The notes under the pieces were generated by a model, which did not search any database, was not told the origin of the DNA, and saw only the letters and a list, made by a program, of their open reading frames with translations. The translations under genes were made by a program, and so were the position numbers. From assembly GCA_964007475.1 (NCBI GenBank), contig OZ023274.1, positions 26,813,090 through 26,877,089 on the forward strand: DNA of 64,000 nt, given 5' to 3'. This document shows positions 1 to 12,388 of the stretch, piece by piece (position 1 is the first letter of the stretch; each line of letters begins with the position of its first letter). This DNA is from Hybos culiciformis. Taxonomy: Eukaryota > Arthropoda > Insecta > Diptera > Hybotidae.

Positions 1-348
1 CTTTCATTACAATTCTTCTTTCTTGCTTTTTTTTTTTTTTTAGCTAACTTGCCATTTACACAGGATGTTTTCGAAGATTAAAATCAAGATTTTTTTTGAC
101 TGTGTGTGTAAAAGTTGGACTAAAAATCTTGCTTAATAGCTTCACTACACTTCAGGTTACCAACCATGAATTTCTTGGTTTGAAAATAGGTTGGCGAATG
201 GGGTGACATACTTAATAAAAGATGGTTTGGATTGAAATTTAAAAAAAATTTTTTTGTAAAATTAAATTTCAATTTTCGTAATTTAAAAAAAAAATTTTAA
301 TTTTTGTAATTTAAAGAAAAAATTAAAAATAAAAATAATAATCAATTT

Positions 349-1821
349 TTGGAACGTAGTTCCTTATCAGACGCTCTTGTGGAAAAATTTATTAAAAATT
401 TGAACACTAAGTGTCGCTAACATAATTATGATAAACAAAAAAAAAAAGTTAAAAAAAATTATTTTTTTTTTTGAAATTTTGAATTTTTTAAAAATTATTT
501 AAATTCACTATTGAATTTGAATGTTAAATTTAATTTAATTTTAAATTTTTTTTTTTTTTTTTAATATAAAACGAAACAAAATAAATTTTCTTATTATTAT
601 TCGATATTTTTTTATTTTTTAAATAAAAAAAATAAACTCCCGTCCCTTAAAGCTTTTTTTTTTTATATTTTTTTTCTCTTTCCAATTGGAAGTTTGAAAT
701 TGGATATTTGTTCGCTTTTTGTTGTTGTCTTGTCGCTTAGTACAAAACAGTGGTTGACTTTATTATGCTACAATGAAAATTTATTAAAATGCATGCATAC
801 ACCGTGGTACGAATGAAATGACAACTAACTTAGAAACTGGATTTTTTCATACAGAAAAAAAAACTAACTAATAGCCTTTCCAAACTTATTTTCTTATAAT
901 CTTATGATAAATTAAAGAAATCCGTTCGTGCTATAAAAAAAATTTAGGTATTTAAATATTTTTTAGTTATTTTAATAAATATTGTGTTCTTTGGTTTGCA
1001 TTAATAATTAATGGAAATAAAACAAAAAGAATAGTAAACATCCAATGAAATTTATAAAATTAAAATCAAAAATTCTATCAAAGTTTATCTATCAATATTA
1101 TCTGTACAAAATAATTCCGATGTTTCACATCTATCAATCGTCCCGCCGGCTGTTGTATTTTTTATTGAACTTTGTATGAAAATTGATAAACTTAAATTTT
1201 ATTTCAATTTATAAAATATTTAAAAAAGAAAATATTTAGAAAATATTAATTTTTTATTATTAACTAATTAATATTTTATAGTTCAAAGAAAATTTAGATT
1301 TTCAAACTAATTTCAATGTAAATAAAAATCTTGTATAATTTTGTCAGTATTATTTTATATAAAAGGCGCTATTCGGTACCAAGGCAAGTCTAGTCGTCTG
1401 CCGGCGTTAGATATTTCGATACTTTGCCATTTTGGGTATGATATTTGTTTTTTTTTGTGTTGCAAACAACAAAAACAAAAAATTAAAATTTATAAGTATA
1501 TTAACGATACCTGTTAATTTTTTTAAAGTTTAAATAATGAGTCGACGCCGTCGCATTTTATATGATTTGATGAAAACTTAAATTTTATTTGATTTTATAA
1601 AATATTAATAAAATATTTAGAAAATATTAATTTTTTATTATTAACTAATTAATATTTTATATTCCAAATAAAATTTAAATTTTCATACTAATTTCAATGT
1701 AAATAAATAGAAATCTTGTATAATTTTGTCTATATAAAGGCGCTATTCGGTACCAAGTCAAGTCAAGTCAAGTCATTAATTAAAATTAAAATTACTCATA
1801 CGCAAAGGAACTACGTTCCAA
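349..1821. repeat. Inner inverted repeat pair inside the 48..2419 element
   Basis: TTGGAACGTAGTTCCTT at 349..365 returns inverted at 1805..1821. Each arm is itself nearly palindromic (GGAAC..GTTCC). It may mark the ends of an element nested in the larger one or simply be internal structure. No target duplication was resolved. Confidence 0.4.
1171..1775 (+). repeat. Direct duplication (about 200 bp, offset about 374-400) ending in a TATA-like block
   Basis: Two similar segments, about 1171..1384 and 1566..1758, share long AT-rich stretches and both end in TATATAAA or ATATAAAA followed by GGCGCTATTCGGTACCAAG (at 1365 and 1739). The second copy is followed by a short AAGTC tandem (about 1755..1776). 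The conserved end resembles a duplicated core promoter or duplicated element end. It lies wholly inside the 48..2419 transposon. Confidence 0.5.
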
Positions 1822-3014
1822 TCGGGTGTCCCATGACAGCTCTTGTGTTTTTTTTTTAAATATTTTGATTTTTTATTTTTTTTGACAACCGACAATGTAT
1901 ATTTTTTTTTTTATATGGAAGCATTTTAAAGCATGATTTTTTCTGTAAATTTTCTGCAAAATGACAGGTTATACCTTTTTTTTTTGAAATGCAATAAAAC
2001 TATGTAGTGAAATTTCTAGGTTTGTGTCGAACCGACTTTCAAACCATGAAAAAAAAAAAAAATTTATATGGCAAACCAAGTACCAAACACAGAACGAACC
2101 TACTTTTTTCTGCAAAACATGGAATTCGATGTTTGTAACCTGAAGTGTAGCGAAGCTATAAAATATTAAATATTTTCTGTTAAAAAAAAAAAATGAAAAA
2201 ATTTTTTTTTAAAATAGAAACATCAAAGATAAAAAAATAAATAAATGAAAAACTGAAAACGAAAAAATTTAAATAATTTTATTACGAAAAATATTTTAAT
2301 TCAAACTAAAATCTAGATTTTAATCTGAACAATGAAAATTATTTCGAAGATTTTTACAAAAATACATTCAAAAAAAATCTTAATTTTAATCTTCGAAAAC
2401 ATCCTGTGTAAATGGCAGGTAAAAGATGATTTTCTAAATAGTTTAAAGTAACGAATCATTGCAGTAAGATCTGCTCAAAGAGTCTTCAGCCACTATTCCG
2501 AAGAGATTAATGAATACACACCGAACAAAACTGTGTATTAAAAGAAACAAAAAAAAATATTTTACATTTTTAAACCACAAAGATTTTCGGACACCTCTAT
2601 TCCGAAAAAATGTCTTTAAATGCGGCTATTTTCAGCATACGTACACTATAAAGTTATAAATATAAATAAAGTCTGAATATGAAAAAGAAATGAAAACAGA
2701 AACCTGAAGGGAAATATAACAAAATAGCTTTTAAACATTAAAATCTACGAAAAATAAATACACAATATATTCATCGTAGAGAAGTTAGGAACTTCTTGTT
2801 GTTTTTCCTAGCAATACCGTAAAACAATATAGTAAACAATTACCCAGGAAAAAATAAGTACATACTTAAATTGTAGTCACAATACAGGAAATTTTATTCG
2901 GTTACAGGAAATTTTATTCAAATACTAAATGTCAATTTTATAAATATTTTTTGTTTATTATTTTTTAATTCCTACCATGATGAACATCATAGTGTGCAAA
3001 ATTAATGATTTACG

Positions 3015-3320
3015 GAATTGTCTGAAACCTGGAGGTAAGTTTAGGCGATACAGCCGTTTCCTTGGACCACTCAGAATTGGTTGAAACTTGGAAGGGGAGT
3101 AGAGGCGGTGCCCAAACTATCAAAACTGAAATCAGTTCTTCGGGCAAAGACCCCGTTTCGAAGAAAGGGCCTCCCAAAGTTTTCATACATTTTTGTATGG
3201 ACATTTTTTTTGGTGCCCGATTTTCCCAATTTTTGGGTAGGTGGTAGAGGCGGTACCTAGAGTGTTAAGTCCGAGACGGTTTTTGCTGGAAACCCTCCAT
3301 TTCGGAGATATGGCCCTTCT
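3015..3320. repeat. GC-richer repeat-like block, unclassified
   Basis: This block has clearly higher GC than its surroundings. It carries two variants of the same phrase, GTAGAGGCGGTGCC near 3100 and GTAGAGGCGGTACC near 3245, each preceded by a related stretch. Open frames exist on both strands at once, which argues for repetitive non-coding DNA rather than a gene. Probably an old transposon fragment, but no family is recognised. Confidence 0.4.
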
Positions 3321-4751
3321 TGCAAAAAAAAACCCAACCAATAGTTTCAAACGCGTTTGTTTCTAATTTAACGACATTATTGATGATAAAATTTCGATAA
3401 CGATTGAGTACAATGATTTTTGCTCAGGAAGTAAGTTGTTTATTTTCACGTGTTCTTTAGTAACTTGACTAATCGGCACCTGTGCAGCGTTATTTCGCAT
3501 ATTCTAATATTGTTTTTTTTAAATCTTATTAAATTTTAATAAATCGTTCTTTTCCCCATTCTCAATATAATTAATATTGTTATTTTTGTGAATGAAAATG
3601 AAAAATTCACAAATCCCTTTCTTGCAAGAATAATAATTATTTTATTATTAAATATGCAAAGGTACTTTAAGCATAGAAATTTTTTTGTTAACAGATGTTG
3701 CAAAATTATTTTCTCCTGCATATTACACACAAAATAACAGTAGCATATTTTTTGTAACATAATTTCAACATAAAAATAAAAGCAGCATATTGTCAAAAAA
3801 AATAATGTAGATAGGTATGTTTTGCTGTGTGAAACTATGAAAATGAAATTTACTCAAATTATACAAACATTTATATGTAGCTAAAATAAAAATGTTATTT
3901 TAGAAAAAATTTAACATAAAATTAATAACAAACTCCTGTGCTGCCAAGCCGCAACGATTTAACATACTTAGAATTATATGTAAAAAACTTACAAACCTCA
4001 TCCAACTAAGATAAAAAGCCGTGATCTAATTGTCCGAGTTTATGTTGTTGCGATTGTTGTCAATTCAAAAGTTGAGATCAACTTAAATCATGTTCAGTTC
4101 ATAGAGTTTTCAATTTATAAATTAATCAGTCAAGATTATGTATTATCTCTTTTTTCCAAAGGCAATTTGGAATAAACTTTAAAGAATTTGTAAACAATAC
4201 ACAATTTGCAAACAATCACCAGATTTACTTTTTCGAACAACGAAGTTTGATTTAAAATACTTTTGTTGATCCCATCCCAGGCGTCTTAAAATCGTGTTGA
4301 ATAGTGTTTAGCGATAATAAGTTTTATTTCTCATGAGACAAAAGTTGTCTTAATTCAACCCTATAATAATTTTTTTTTAAGTTTGATTGCATTTAAAAAA
4401 AAAGATAAAACACAAAAAAAAAAACTGTAATTTCACGGTTTTGTGAATCAAAATAACATTATACCTACTGCCGGTTTTTTTTTGACGTTAAATAAAGATG
4501 AAAATCTTTCCTTTTTTTCATCAGGTTTGTGAATCCCCAGAGATATATATATATTTTTTAATTTAAATAAAAATAAAAAACAAGAAGAAACCCCACCAAA
4601 ATGTTGTTAGGGGGAAGAAAATTTTATTTATATTTAAGCTTAACATAAATCTAACTAAATATTTTTGTTTTTTTTTTTGTAAAATTACTGAACAGAAGAT
4701 ACCTGCCAAATGAAGTTTATGTACCACTTTTTTTTTAAATTTCAAATTTGA

Positions 4752-4801
4752 TACTTTTTGGTAGTGTGTAATTGTATACTTTTTGGTAGTGTGTAATTGT
4801 G
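4752..4801 (+). repeat. 25-bp perfect tandem duplication
   Basis: The unit TACTTTTTGGTAGTGTGTAA plus five bases occurs twice in succession. It is a local duplication with no wider context. Confidence 0.8.
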
Positions 4802-6453
4802 TAATTGTTTCCAAGAACGTAACAAATTATGGGGATAATCATCAAAATTTCCAATTCGAAAAATAATTTTTGTAAAAATAAGGTTTGTAAAATAAGGTTA
4901 ACAAATAAGGTTAACCGAGATATATCAAAATTATAATAAATTTAAAAGTTTAAAACAAAATTAGGGAAATTTATTTCCATAAAACTACGCTGCAAAATTT
5001 ACTTGTTAAGAAAATTTACTTGTTAATCAATCGCAACACCCTTTTAAGCCAACGTTTAATCGATATACCTATATATTATCAGACCCAACTAGCAAATTAG
5101 CTCTATAAGAGAATTCGATTATTGTTACCCTAACAATCAATTAATACAAATAAACTGATTAAGACTTTGGGAAGTAGTAACAATTACCCAATTGAGAAGG
5201 TCCTTTGACTGAAGTCCGAAACTAAATCCAAAAGTGAACACTATATGTATGTCTAGAACATATTTTCGCATCAATCGCATTTAATTTTTTCTCAATGTAT
5301 CGGCTCAAAGAATTTAGAGTTCTGTCTATGCGGTATAAAGTCACAGTTGTGATTTATGCACTTAGTGATGAATTATAATATTGAAATTATACAAAAAACG
5401 AAAAAAGGGAATTTTTTTGTCATTGTAGAAAATAAAATAATACAAATTTCTTTATATAAAACTGAACATGATGACGACAAGGATATCCTTAATAACATAA
5501 TTTTTCATTTACCTTTTTAATTTTTTCTGTACAAAAAAAAAAGGATGATGAACATTTTTTGTTAAGTCTTCTTATTTTTGATCTATTGTTCCAGTTCAGC
5601 TTTTCGAAAGTGTGTCGTCCGGTATTAACAATCATTAAAAATCAAAAGAATTCTTTTATGTACTTGAATCGTCACAAACGCATTCATCCGTTATTAGAAA
5701 ATGCAGACGCGATATTAACTATTGCATATCATATGCAAAAACTGTCAGTTTTCTAACATAAAATTTTTTGCATCACAAATGAATTTTTAGGAAAAGCTTA
5801 ACCGATGAACGTATTTTTTGGTCCATTTGTATTCTACATTCTGTATGCGTACATAATAAAATTAACATTATGACGCATTTTGATACTATTTATTTTTCTA
5901 TAATATAACCAAAATATTTTGCATATATTAAGGGGGAGTGTTGATAATTAACGAATCATCAATATTATTGTGTATGGGGTACTGTAAAATTTCTAATAAA
6001 ATTTTTTCTATGAAACTTTAACTTTAAGGTCATCATCGCAACAAAAAAAAAAGATTTTTTTTAGTAAAATAAATATTATGTATTTATTTATGTACATCTA
6101 ATAAATAAAAAAGAAAATTCTCTGTTTCTCTGTTTCTCTGTTTCTCTGTCCTCAATCACGCCTAAACGGCTGAAATTTTGAACTTAAGTATCATTGGGGC
6201 CCGAGATGGTTATAGGGTACTAGAAATGTTGATCCGAGGCCCCGGCGGCGGGGCTATCTTAGAAGCCGGTTTTGAAATTTAGGTATATTCCAATAAAATA
6301 TAGTAGCGTTGAACCCGAAAACCCTTTTTTAAAAACTGGATGTTGAGAGGCCCCCAACCGTTGTCCCAGGGCTCAATTTGGGGGCTATACAACAAATTTC
6401 GAAATTTTGAAATTTTGAAGTTAAGTAGCATTGGGACTCGAGATGGTTATAGG

Positions 6454-7424
6454 CAGGGCCTGTGAGAGACACTTGGAAGCCCAGGTCAGACAAAATATGT
6501 GGCCCCCTCTTTAATGAAAAACACAAAAACAATTTCATTTTAAACTTTTGAAAATGTGAAATACTTCTAAATCCTAACCAAGTATTAACTACTGCTTAAT
6601 AAACTTTTATATAATAACTATTCGGAATACCGGGCTTCGCAAGGTAGTATCGAACTTATATTAATATCAAAAAACTTTAATCCAGATTTATTGCACTAAA
6701 AAAACCGAATTTAAAAATTTGCCCCGGAAACCCAAAACCTCGGATGGGTGTCTTAATACATCCAGTCTTCTAAATAGTGGTTTCGGGTTCAACGCTATGA
6801 CATTTTACCGGAATATAAGTAAATTTCAAAACCGGCTTCTAAAGTAGCCCCTCGTCGGAACTTTGGATTAAATTTTCTAGTACTCTATAATTTTCTCGAG
6901 TCTCTAGGCTAGTTATTTTCAAAATTTCGTAATTTGTTGTATAACCCCTCAACGGTTGCGGGCCTTTCAACATCGGGTCCAACGCTACAACATTTTATCG
7001 GAATGTACCTAAATTGCCAAAACGGCATCTACGGCAGCCCGCCGTCGGGGCCGCGGAACAAAATTTCTGGTACCCTATAACCATCTCGGGTCCCAATGCT
7101 ACTTAAGTTCAACATTCATCCAAATCGGTCCAGCGGTTTAGGTGTGATTGAGGACAGAGAAACGGAGAAAAAGAGAAACAGAATTTTAATTTTTATTTAT
7201 TAGAAGATTTCAACCTATGTTAATAAATATTCAACTTATGTTAATAAATATTTCACTAAGAACCACATGAATGAAATCATAATATTGAGCAGTTAATTCA
7301 TTCTTGCGTACGTAAAAGTGCCAAGTAAATTTTTTGAACGTTTTGTATAATGTTGTTTGGAGGCCCCCTGAATTAAGAGGCCCATGTCAAACGATCCTCC
7401 TGACCCCCCCTCTTCCTGGGCCTG
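6454..7424. mobile_element. hAT-type element inserted in Helitron copy A
   Basis: Flanked by an exact 8-bp target duplication, GTTATAGG, at 6446..6453 and 7425..7432. The ends are imperfect inverted repeats beginning CAGGGCC (left) and CAGGCCC (right, reverse strand), typical of hAT. The interior outside the nested Helitron (6618..7204) is under 400 bp, with no transposase frame seen, so it is non-autonomous. Confidence 0.8.
6618..7204 (-). mobile_element. Second Helitron-like copy (copy B), inverted, nested inside the hAT
   Basis: This segment is the reverse complement of the flanking Helitron: it shares the CGGGCTTCGC hairpin end (6631..6640), the ATATTAATATCA block and the CTCAATCACACC/TCTCTGTTT start in inverted order. 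The 3' tetranucleotide is ATAG rather than CTAG and the 5' flank is T rather than A, so the copy is more decayed or its ends are shifted slightly. Confidence 0.7.
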
Positions 7425-7700
7425 GTTATAGGATACTAGAAATTTTGATCCGAAGCCCCGACGGGGGGCCTACCTTAGAAGCCGGTTTGGAAATTTAGGT
7501 ATAATCAGATAAAATGTTGTAGCCATGAACCCGAAAAGCCTATTTAAAAAACTGAATGTTGAAAGGCCCCCAACCGTCCCAGGGCTCAATTGGGGGCTAT
7601 GCAACAAATTTAAAATTTTGAAAATAAGGAGTCTAGAGACCCGATTAGTTATATTTTTGATCCGAAACACCGACGGGGGGCTACAGTAGAAGGCGGTTTT

Positions 7701-7970
7701 GCAATTTAGGTATATTCCGATAAAATATTATAGCGTTGGACCCGAATCGACTATTTAGAAGACTGGATGTGTTAAGGCACCGAGGAAGTGGGTATTTAAC
7801 AAATTTTGACATTCTGTTTTTTTAGTGCACAAAATGCAATTTAGGTATATTCCGATAAAATATTATAGCGTTGGACCCGAATCGACTATTTAGAAGACTG
7901 AATGTGTTAAGGCACCGGGGAAGTGGCTATTTAACAAATTTTGAAATTCTGTTTTTTTAGTGCACAAAAT
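7701..7970 (+). repeat. 135-bp tandem duplication inside Helitron copy A
   Basis: GCAATTTAGGTATATTCCG starts at 7701 and again at 7836, and the following about 130 bp match closely, including GCGTTGGACCCGAATCGAC and TTAGTGCACAAAAT. The duplication adjoins the 3' end of the Helitron. Confidence 0.8.
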
Positions 7971-8039
7971 CTGGATTAAAGTGTTTTGATATTAATATAA
8001 GTTCAGGACTACCGTGCGAAGCCGGGTATTTCGACTAGT

Positions 8040-10798
8040 AAATATATAAACATTACACTTTATGCATAAAAAAATCGATGGTTAATTTTATTCAGACGTA
8101 AGCCCGACATAAATAAAATTCAAAATGTTTGTAAATTAATTCTGTGATTGGCGAAATTTTCTCGTTATTATGAAATTTATAATATTTAAATTATATGATA
8201 AGTTGAAAATTGCTTAGCTTAAGGCCGAGAGGTAGTGAAATCTTATTTTAGCACGCTGCATGGAAGGCATAAAATTTGTTTTTTTTTCATATTACTCCTG
8301 CCTATTTGAGAAGGCATAATCATTTACAACGGACCAGCGCGCACTCATCTCACTTAGACATTTTTTTTTTTGTAATTCGTTTCGCAACTAACGTTGAATT
8401 CAAATTTAACCATCGATTTGAAATAATAATATATGTTTTTATAAACACATATATCTGTATAATGAATGTATACATATTTATGATTTATCTTATTTTATTA
8501 TTTTTTTTAATTCATATTTTCTTATTTTATTGCTTCCACTCATCTTCTCTTTAAAAACACAATTGTAGACTTTAAGAATTATATTGTTTTGTTAAGATAA
8601 AAAAAAATAAAAAAAAATAGTTAGTGGAATAGTAAAATAATAAAATGTTAATAAATAATAATATAACAAAAAAAAAAAAAAAAAAAAGATATTGAAAGGC
8701 TTGTCAAAAATTTCAATAAAAATATCTCTTTTTTTTACATTTAGGTGCGTCAATTTGAAGAAATATTTCTTAATTCATTGATTTCAATATACCAAGCAAC
8801 GAAAATGATGTCATATTGCATTAAAAAAAAAAATAGTTACCTTTAGAACAGTACCACTTAATTGAAGCCTTCGTTTTCAATATTTGAATATTAAATATTT
8901 TTGGCAATTTTCTTTAATATTTGTATAATCGAGTTTTGTATCCATATACCTAACAATCATCAATGTTGTCCGAGTTCTTCACTCGATTTGCGGCTGAGCA
9001 TTTAAGATTTTTTTTTTAGATTTTTTTTAGATTCCTCTGTTTAGCGTCTTTATCTTCTAAATTATTTAATTTACATATAATCCATTATACATTAAATTAA
9101 ATTCTCTCCGGCGACCTAGGGCTGAATACGCAAGTGCGGACTCGGAGAATGGGTTCATAGCTTGGATGAAAGAGAACAAGATTTAGGGAATTCCGGAATT
9201 GATACAATCGAACTCGGCCAAGTAGTTTAAATAACCAATTAGTGTGGAACGAACAAAATTAACTATTTTGTTGAGTTGAATTTTATTATTGAAACAGTAT
9301 CGTCTTCGTCAATCCCAATTTCTGATGTCGCGACGCACACATCTAGCGAACAAGTTGTATAAATAAATTTTACTTAAAATATTGCTTAAAATGAATAGCA
9401 TTTAATATTTTATTATTTCACATTTTTCATATTAGTTTAATACATTTTTCATTGAAATCCATATTGAATCCATATTTGTGTAACAATTATAATGCTAACA
9501 CTTTAAATTTAATCATTCAATGCAATGAAGAAATTTTCAATGTTAAATTCAATTATGCCATCATCACCTTGATGACATTACTTGAGTGAATTTTTTCCAC
9601 GACGGACGACGATGCGCTTTATAATTGTAAATTATACAAAATGCGATTATTTTGAACAGCCTGCAATGCGTATTAATTGTTTTAACATAAAAAAAAAATC
9701 ACTTTAAAAAGAAATTAAAAATTCTAGTAGCACAGCTCAAGATAATGGAATTTCTTATTTCAAAACCAATGTAACATTTTTTTCATTTAACATTCATAAC
9801 GAAAAAAAAAATTAAAAAAAAATCAAAAATTCTACAAGGGTGGCTGAATTTTTATTCTTCGTCACGTTAAAAAAAAAAAAAATACCAATCTTATTAATTT
9901 AAGGTGGACCATCTCCACAGATTTATAATGAATATCTTAATTTATATTTAAAAAAAAAAGAAAGAAAAATAATAATAAAATTAAGAAAACATAAAAAAAA
10001 AGAAACAAGTTATAAAAATCATCATTTTGAATCGATATTGACCGCCCTTTTTGATATATCTTATTTTGTGTTATTTTTTTTTTAACATATGAAGCATTGA
10101 AAGGAAAAAAGCAACAATATTGAAAAATAAATTTATTTTTATGTTAAAAAAAAAACAGAATAACTCTTCCCTTGCCAACATTTTAAAAACAATTTTTGAA
10201 GCAAAAATTTCGAAAACAAATTTGTATCTGAATTCGCACAGATCAACTCTAAAGAATTTAAAATTCTTGAGTTGCGATACCATTCGCTAAAAGGGGTTTT
10301 TCTCAAGAAGGTATTATGGCGAGATACTTTTCAAATGAACACCCGCAAATGTATGTTTTGATTATTTACCTAATACGGACTCCTAAGAACAAAGAACAAA
10401 CTATATCTCTTCCCCCGCAATCGTCCTTCGAAAAATTGTTTTAAATCGCACCACTTTACCTTGCAACATTTCATTGTTGTAGGAACAACCTGTATGTTCT
10501 GTGGATTCAAACGAAAACAAAAAAAGGACAAAGATTTCTACTTTTCTATTTTTTATTTTCTTTTTTTTTTAATCCTATTTTATACCATTAACTGGCTATA
10601 ATGCCGAGTTTGAAATTATAAGATCTTACGTTAAAGTTGACGTTCACAAATATTTTAACATTTTCTCACGTGTTTTCGTCCCATTAGTTCGAAGGTGTTA
10701 GTATATCCCGGAGTTGTTTCGATTGAATGAGTTGTGTTGCAACGTAGTTGAATTTTATTTGGATTGTCAAATTTAAATTATTAGATTTTAAAGTTCCA
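8040..10798. other. AT-rich interval, no gene recognised
   Basis: Long A/T homopolymers (for example 17 A at about 8671) dominate. One GC-richer patch at about 9105..9235 reads in one frame as a short coding-like stretch (AEYASADSENGFIAWMKEN) before a stop. I do not recognise it and it may be chance or a retroelement scrap. Nothing else can be supported. Confidence 0.5.
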
Positions 10799-10806
10799 GC
10801 TTTCAA

Positions 10807-11386
10807 CATAGCCGGGCAAAATACTTGTAATTTCAAAATAGTGTAATTCGAAATTACTAATTCAATTACATTTTGTAATTTGTAATGTGTAATTCAATTA
10901 CATTGGTAGATTCGTAATTAGAAGAATGTAATTTTAATTCGTTAATTCATATTTGTAATTTGTATTTAGTAATTTGTATTTCTATATACTTGTAATTTCA
11001 AAATACTTTTACTTCTTTCAAATTACTTAGCGTTAAAAATTTATCTCTTTACTTAACTGTAAAATTCGTATGTGTTAGAAATTCAAATAAAATAAAAAAA
11101 CTAAGCTTTCTTTTCGTGTTTTAATTTCTCAATCTCAATAGAACTTTTATTTTAAATTTTTTATTTTATTTTTTTAATACTAGATAATTTGTAATTGTAA
11201 TTTTGTAATTTTAAATTACATTATTGTAATTGGAACCAAAAATAGTGTAATTTCAAATAACTAATTTGTATTTTTTAATTAAACAAAAAATGTAATGTAA
11301 TTTCAGTAATTTAATTTGAGGTAAATTTTTGTGTATTTTGTAATTTGTAATTTAAATTACATTCGCATGTATTTTGCCCGGCTATG
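10807..11386. mobile_element. hAT-type MITE with perfect 18-bp terminal inverted repeats
   Basis: CATAGCCGGGCAAAATAC at 10807..10824 is exactly reverse-complemented at 11369..11386. The element is flanked by an exact 8-bp duplication, GCTTTCAA (10799..10806 and 11387..11394), as in hAT insertions. The 580-bp interior is dominated by repeats of TGTAATTT/AAATTACA in both orientations and encodes nothing. The perfect ends suggest a fairly recent insertion. Confidence 0.9.
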
Positions 11387-11492
11387 GCTTTCAACCATCC
11401 CAAATTCAATATTCCATGGTAAACCATATTTGATTATCTGTTAGCTAGGTATCTTGGAGCGCTGCAGGAGCATACGGCTTATTATGTTTTGA

Positions 11493-12381
11493 GGGATGCA
11501 TGTCAGTTGTACAATTACCAGTTGTACAATTTTTTTGTACCAGTTGTACAATCCAAAATACCACTTGTACAATTTAAAATTTAATTGTACATCTGGTTTT
11601 TTGGATTGTACAAGTGGTAAAAAGATTCCACTTGTACAATTGACGACTTGTTCAGAGAAGAACCATTTGTACAGACTAGTGCCAGTTGTTCAATTCAGTT
11701 GTACATTTTAGACCAGTTGTACAATCTCGATTTTTTCGAATTAACTTCTTGAACAATTTCTGACCAGTTGTTTTTTTTTTTTTTTTGTAATTTACCACTT
11801 GTACAATTTTTTACCACTTGTACAATCTATATTTTATAGAATTAACGGCTACATGACATAACCGCGAATGTCATAATAAAAAATATATTTAATCATTTCG
11901 CTGTTATAACTTTCTTTTTATTTTTTGGAAAAGGATCTAGGGCACATTTTTTTTTTTGGCGTGCTTGCTCGAAGCGAATGGGACGCGGTAGCGGTCACTC
12001 ATTATGCACAACAGCTTTTCCATACATTTTGCTTAGTTTTTCATGGTTATAATTTTACCATAGAGATTGTACAACTGGTCTAAAATTGCACAAGTGATTA
12101 ATTTTATAAAAATAATAATTGTACACCTGGTAAATATTGTACAAGTGGTTAATTTGAGAAAAAAGGTATTGTACAACTGGTACAAAATGTACAAGTGGTG
12201 AAAACTAATTGTACAAGTGGTAAATTTGTCTGTACAATTGGCTAAATCAATTCTACAACTGATAAATTGTACAACTGGTCAATTGTACAACTGGAATATT
12301 TTTTACCACATGTACAGAGAAAAATACCAGTTGTACATTTTTTAATTGTACAACTTATAATTGTACAAGTAGCACTCACCC
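11493..12381. mobile_element. Foldback-like element packed with an oriented TTGTACAA motif
   Basis: About 28 copies of the palindromic octamer TTGTACAA and close variants occur in 890 bp. In the left arm (11502..11830) nearly all read CCAGTTGTACAA or CCACTTGTACAA. In the right arm (12060..12375) they read TTGTACAACTGG or TTGTACAAGTGG, so the array switches orientation around a unique centre (11840..12060). Outer ends beginning GGG are imperfect inverted repeats. A 7-bp duplication GTTTTGA flanks the element (11486..11492 and 12382..12388). No coding. Motif orientation and flanking duplication support a mobile inverted-repeat element; its superfamily is not determined. Confidence 0.75.
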
Positions 12382-12388
12382 GTTTTGA

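Larger units (their letters stand above)
48..2419. mobile_element. DNA transposon with long terminal inverted repeats, no transposase (PIF/Harbinger-like target)
   Basis: The two ends are inverted copies: TTGCCATTTACACAGGATG near 49 reappears reversed as CATCCTGTGTAAATGGCA near 2400, and the match runs inward through the TCTTCGAAAACATC segment and a second block (CACTTCAGGTTAC at about 149..161, reversed as GTAACCTGAAGTG at about 2136..2148). TAA flanks both ends (45..47 and 2420..2422), as in PIF/Harbinger elements, but TAA is common in such AT-rich DNA. No transposase-like frame was found, so this is non-autonomous. The boundaries are good to a few bases; the family name is inference. Confidence 0.6.
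2423..6096. other. AT-rich interval without a recognisable gene
   Basis: Mostly A/T runs. Short reading frames here have composition-driven proteins (K, N, F, I runs) and no recognisable domain. The only departures are a GC-richer repeat-like block at about 3015..3320, a 25-bp duplication at 4752..4801, and a purine tract AAGGGGGAG at about 5931..5939 that resembles a polypurine tract but has no retrotransposon coding next to it. Confidence 0.6.
6097..8038 (+). mobile_element. Helitron-like element (copy A), non-autonomous, interrupted
   Basis: The element starts with TC after an A (6096|6097) and ends with CTAG before a T (8035..8038|8039), the canonical Helitron arrangement. Just before CTAG is a short hairpin, CCGTGCGAAGCCGG (stem CCG..GC / GC..CGG, loop GAA). 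It begins with TCTAATAAATAAA and a CTCTGTTT tandem. No Rep/helicase coding is present. It is split by an hAT element at 6454..7424: the phrase GAGATGGTTATAGG breaks there and resumes after it, as comparison with the intact internal copy of the phrase at about 6202 shows. Confidence 0.75.

Noticed and set aside
3010..3247. Pair of opposite-strand frames in a GC-richer block
   Set aside because: Both are short, lack domains and sit in a block with internal repetition; better explained as an old repeat.
5931..6042. Polypurine tract AAGGGGGAG followed by TGTTG.. and ..GCAACA, like a short LTR
   Set aside because: No retrotransposon coding was found upstream and no second LTR; too little to call.
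8276..8554. 92-codon plus-strand frame with hydrophobic stretches
   Set aside because: Composition is that expected of AT-rich DNA (F, I, Y, L); no domain, splice context or conserved motif seen.
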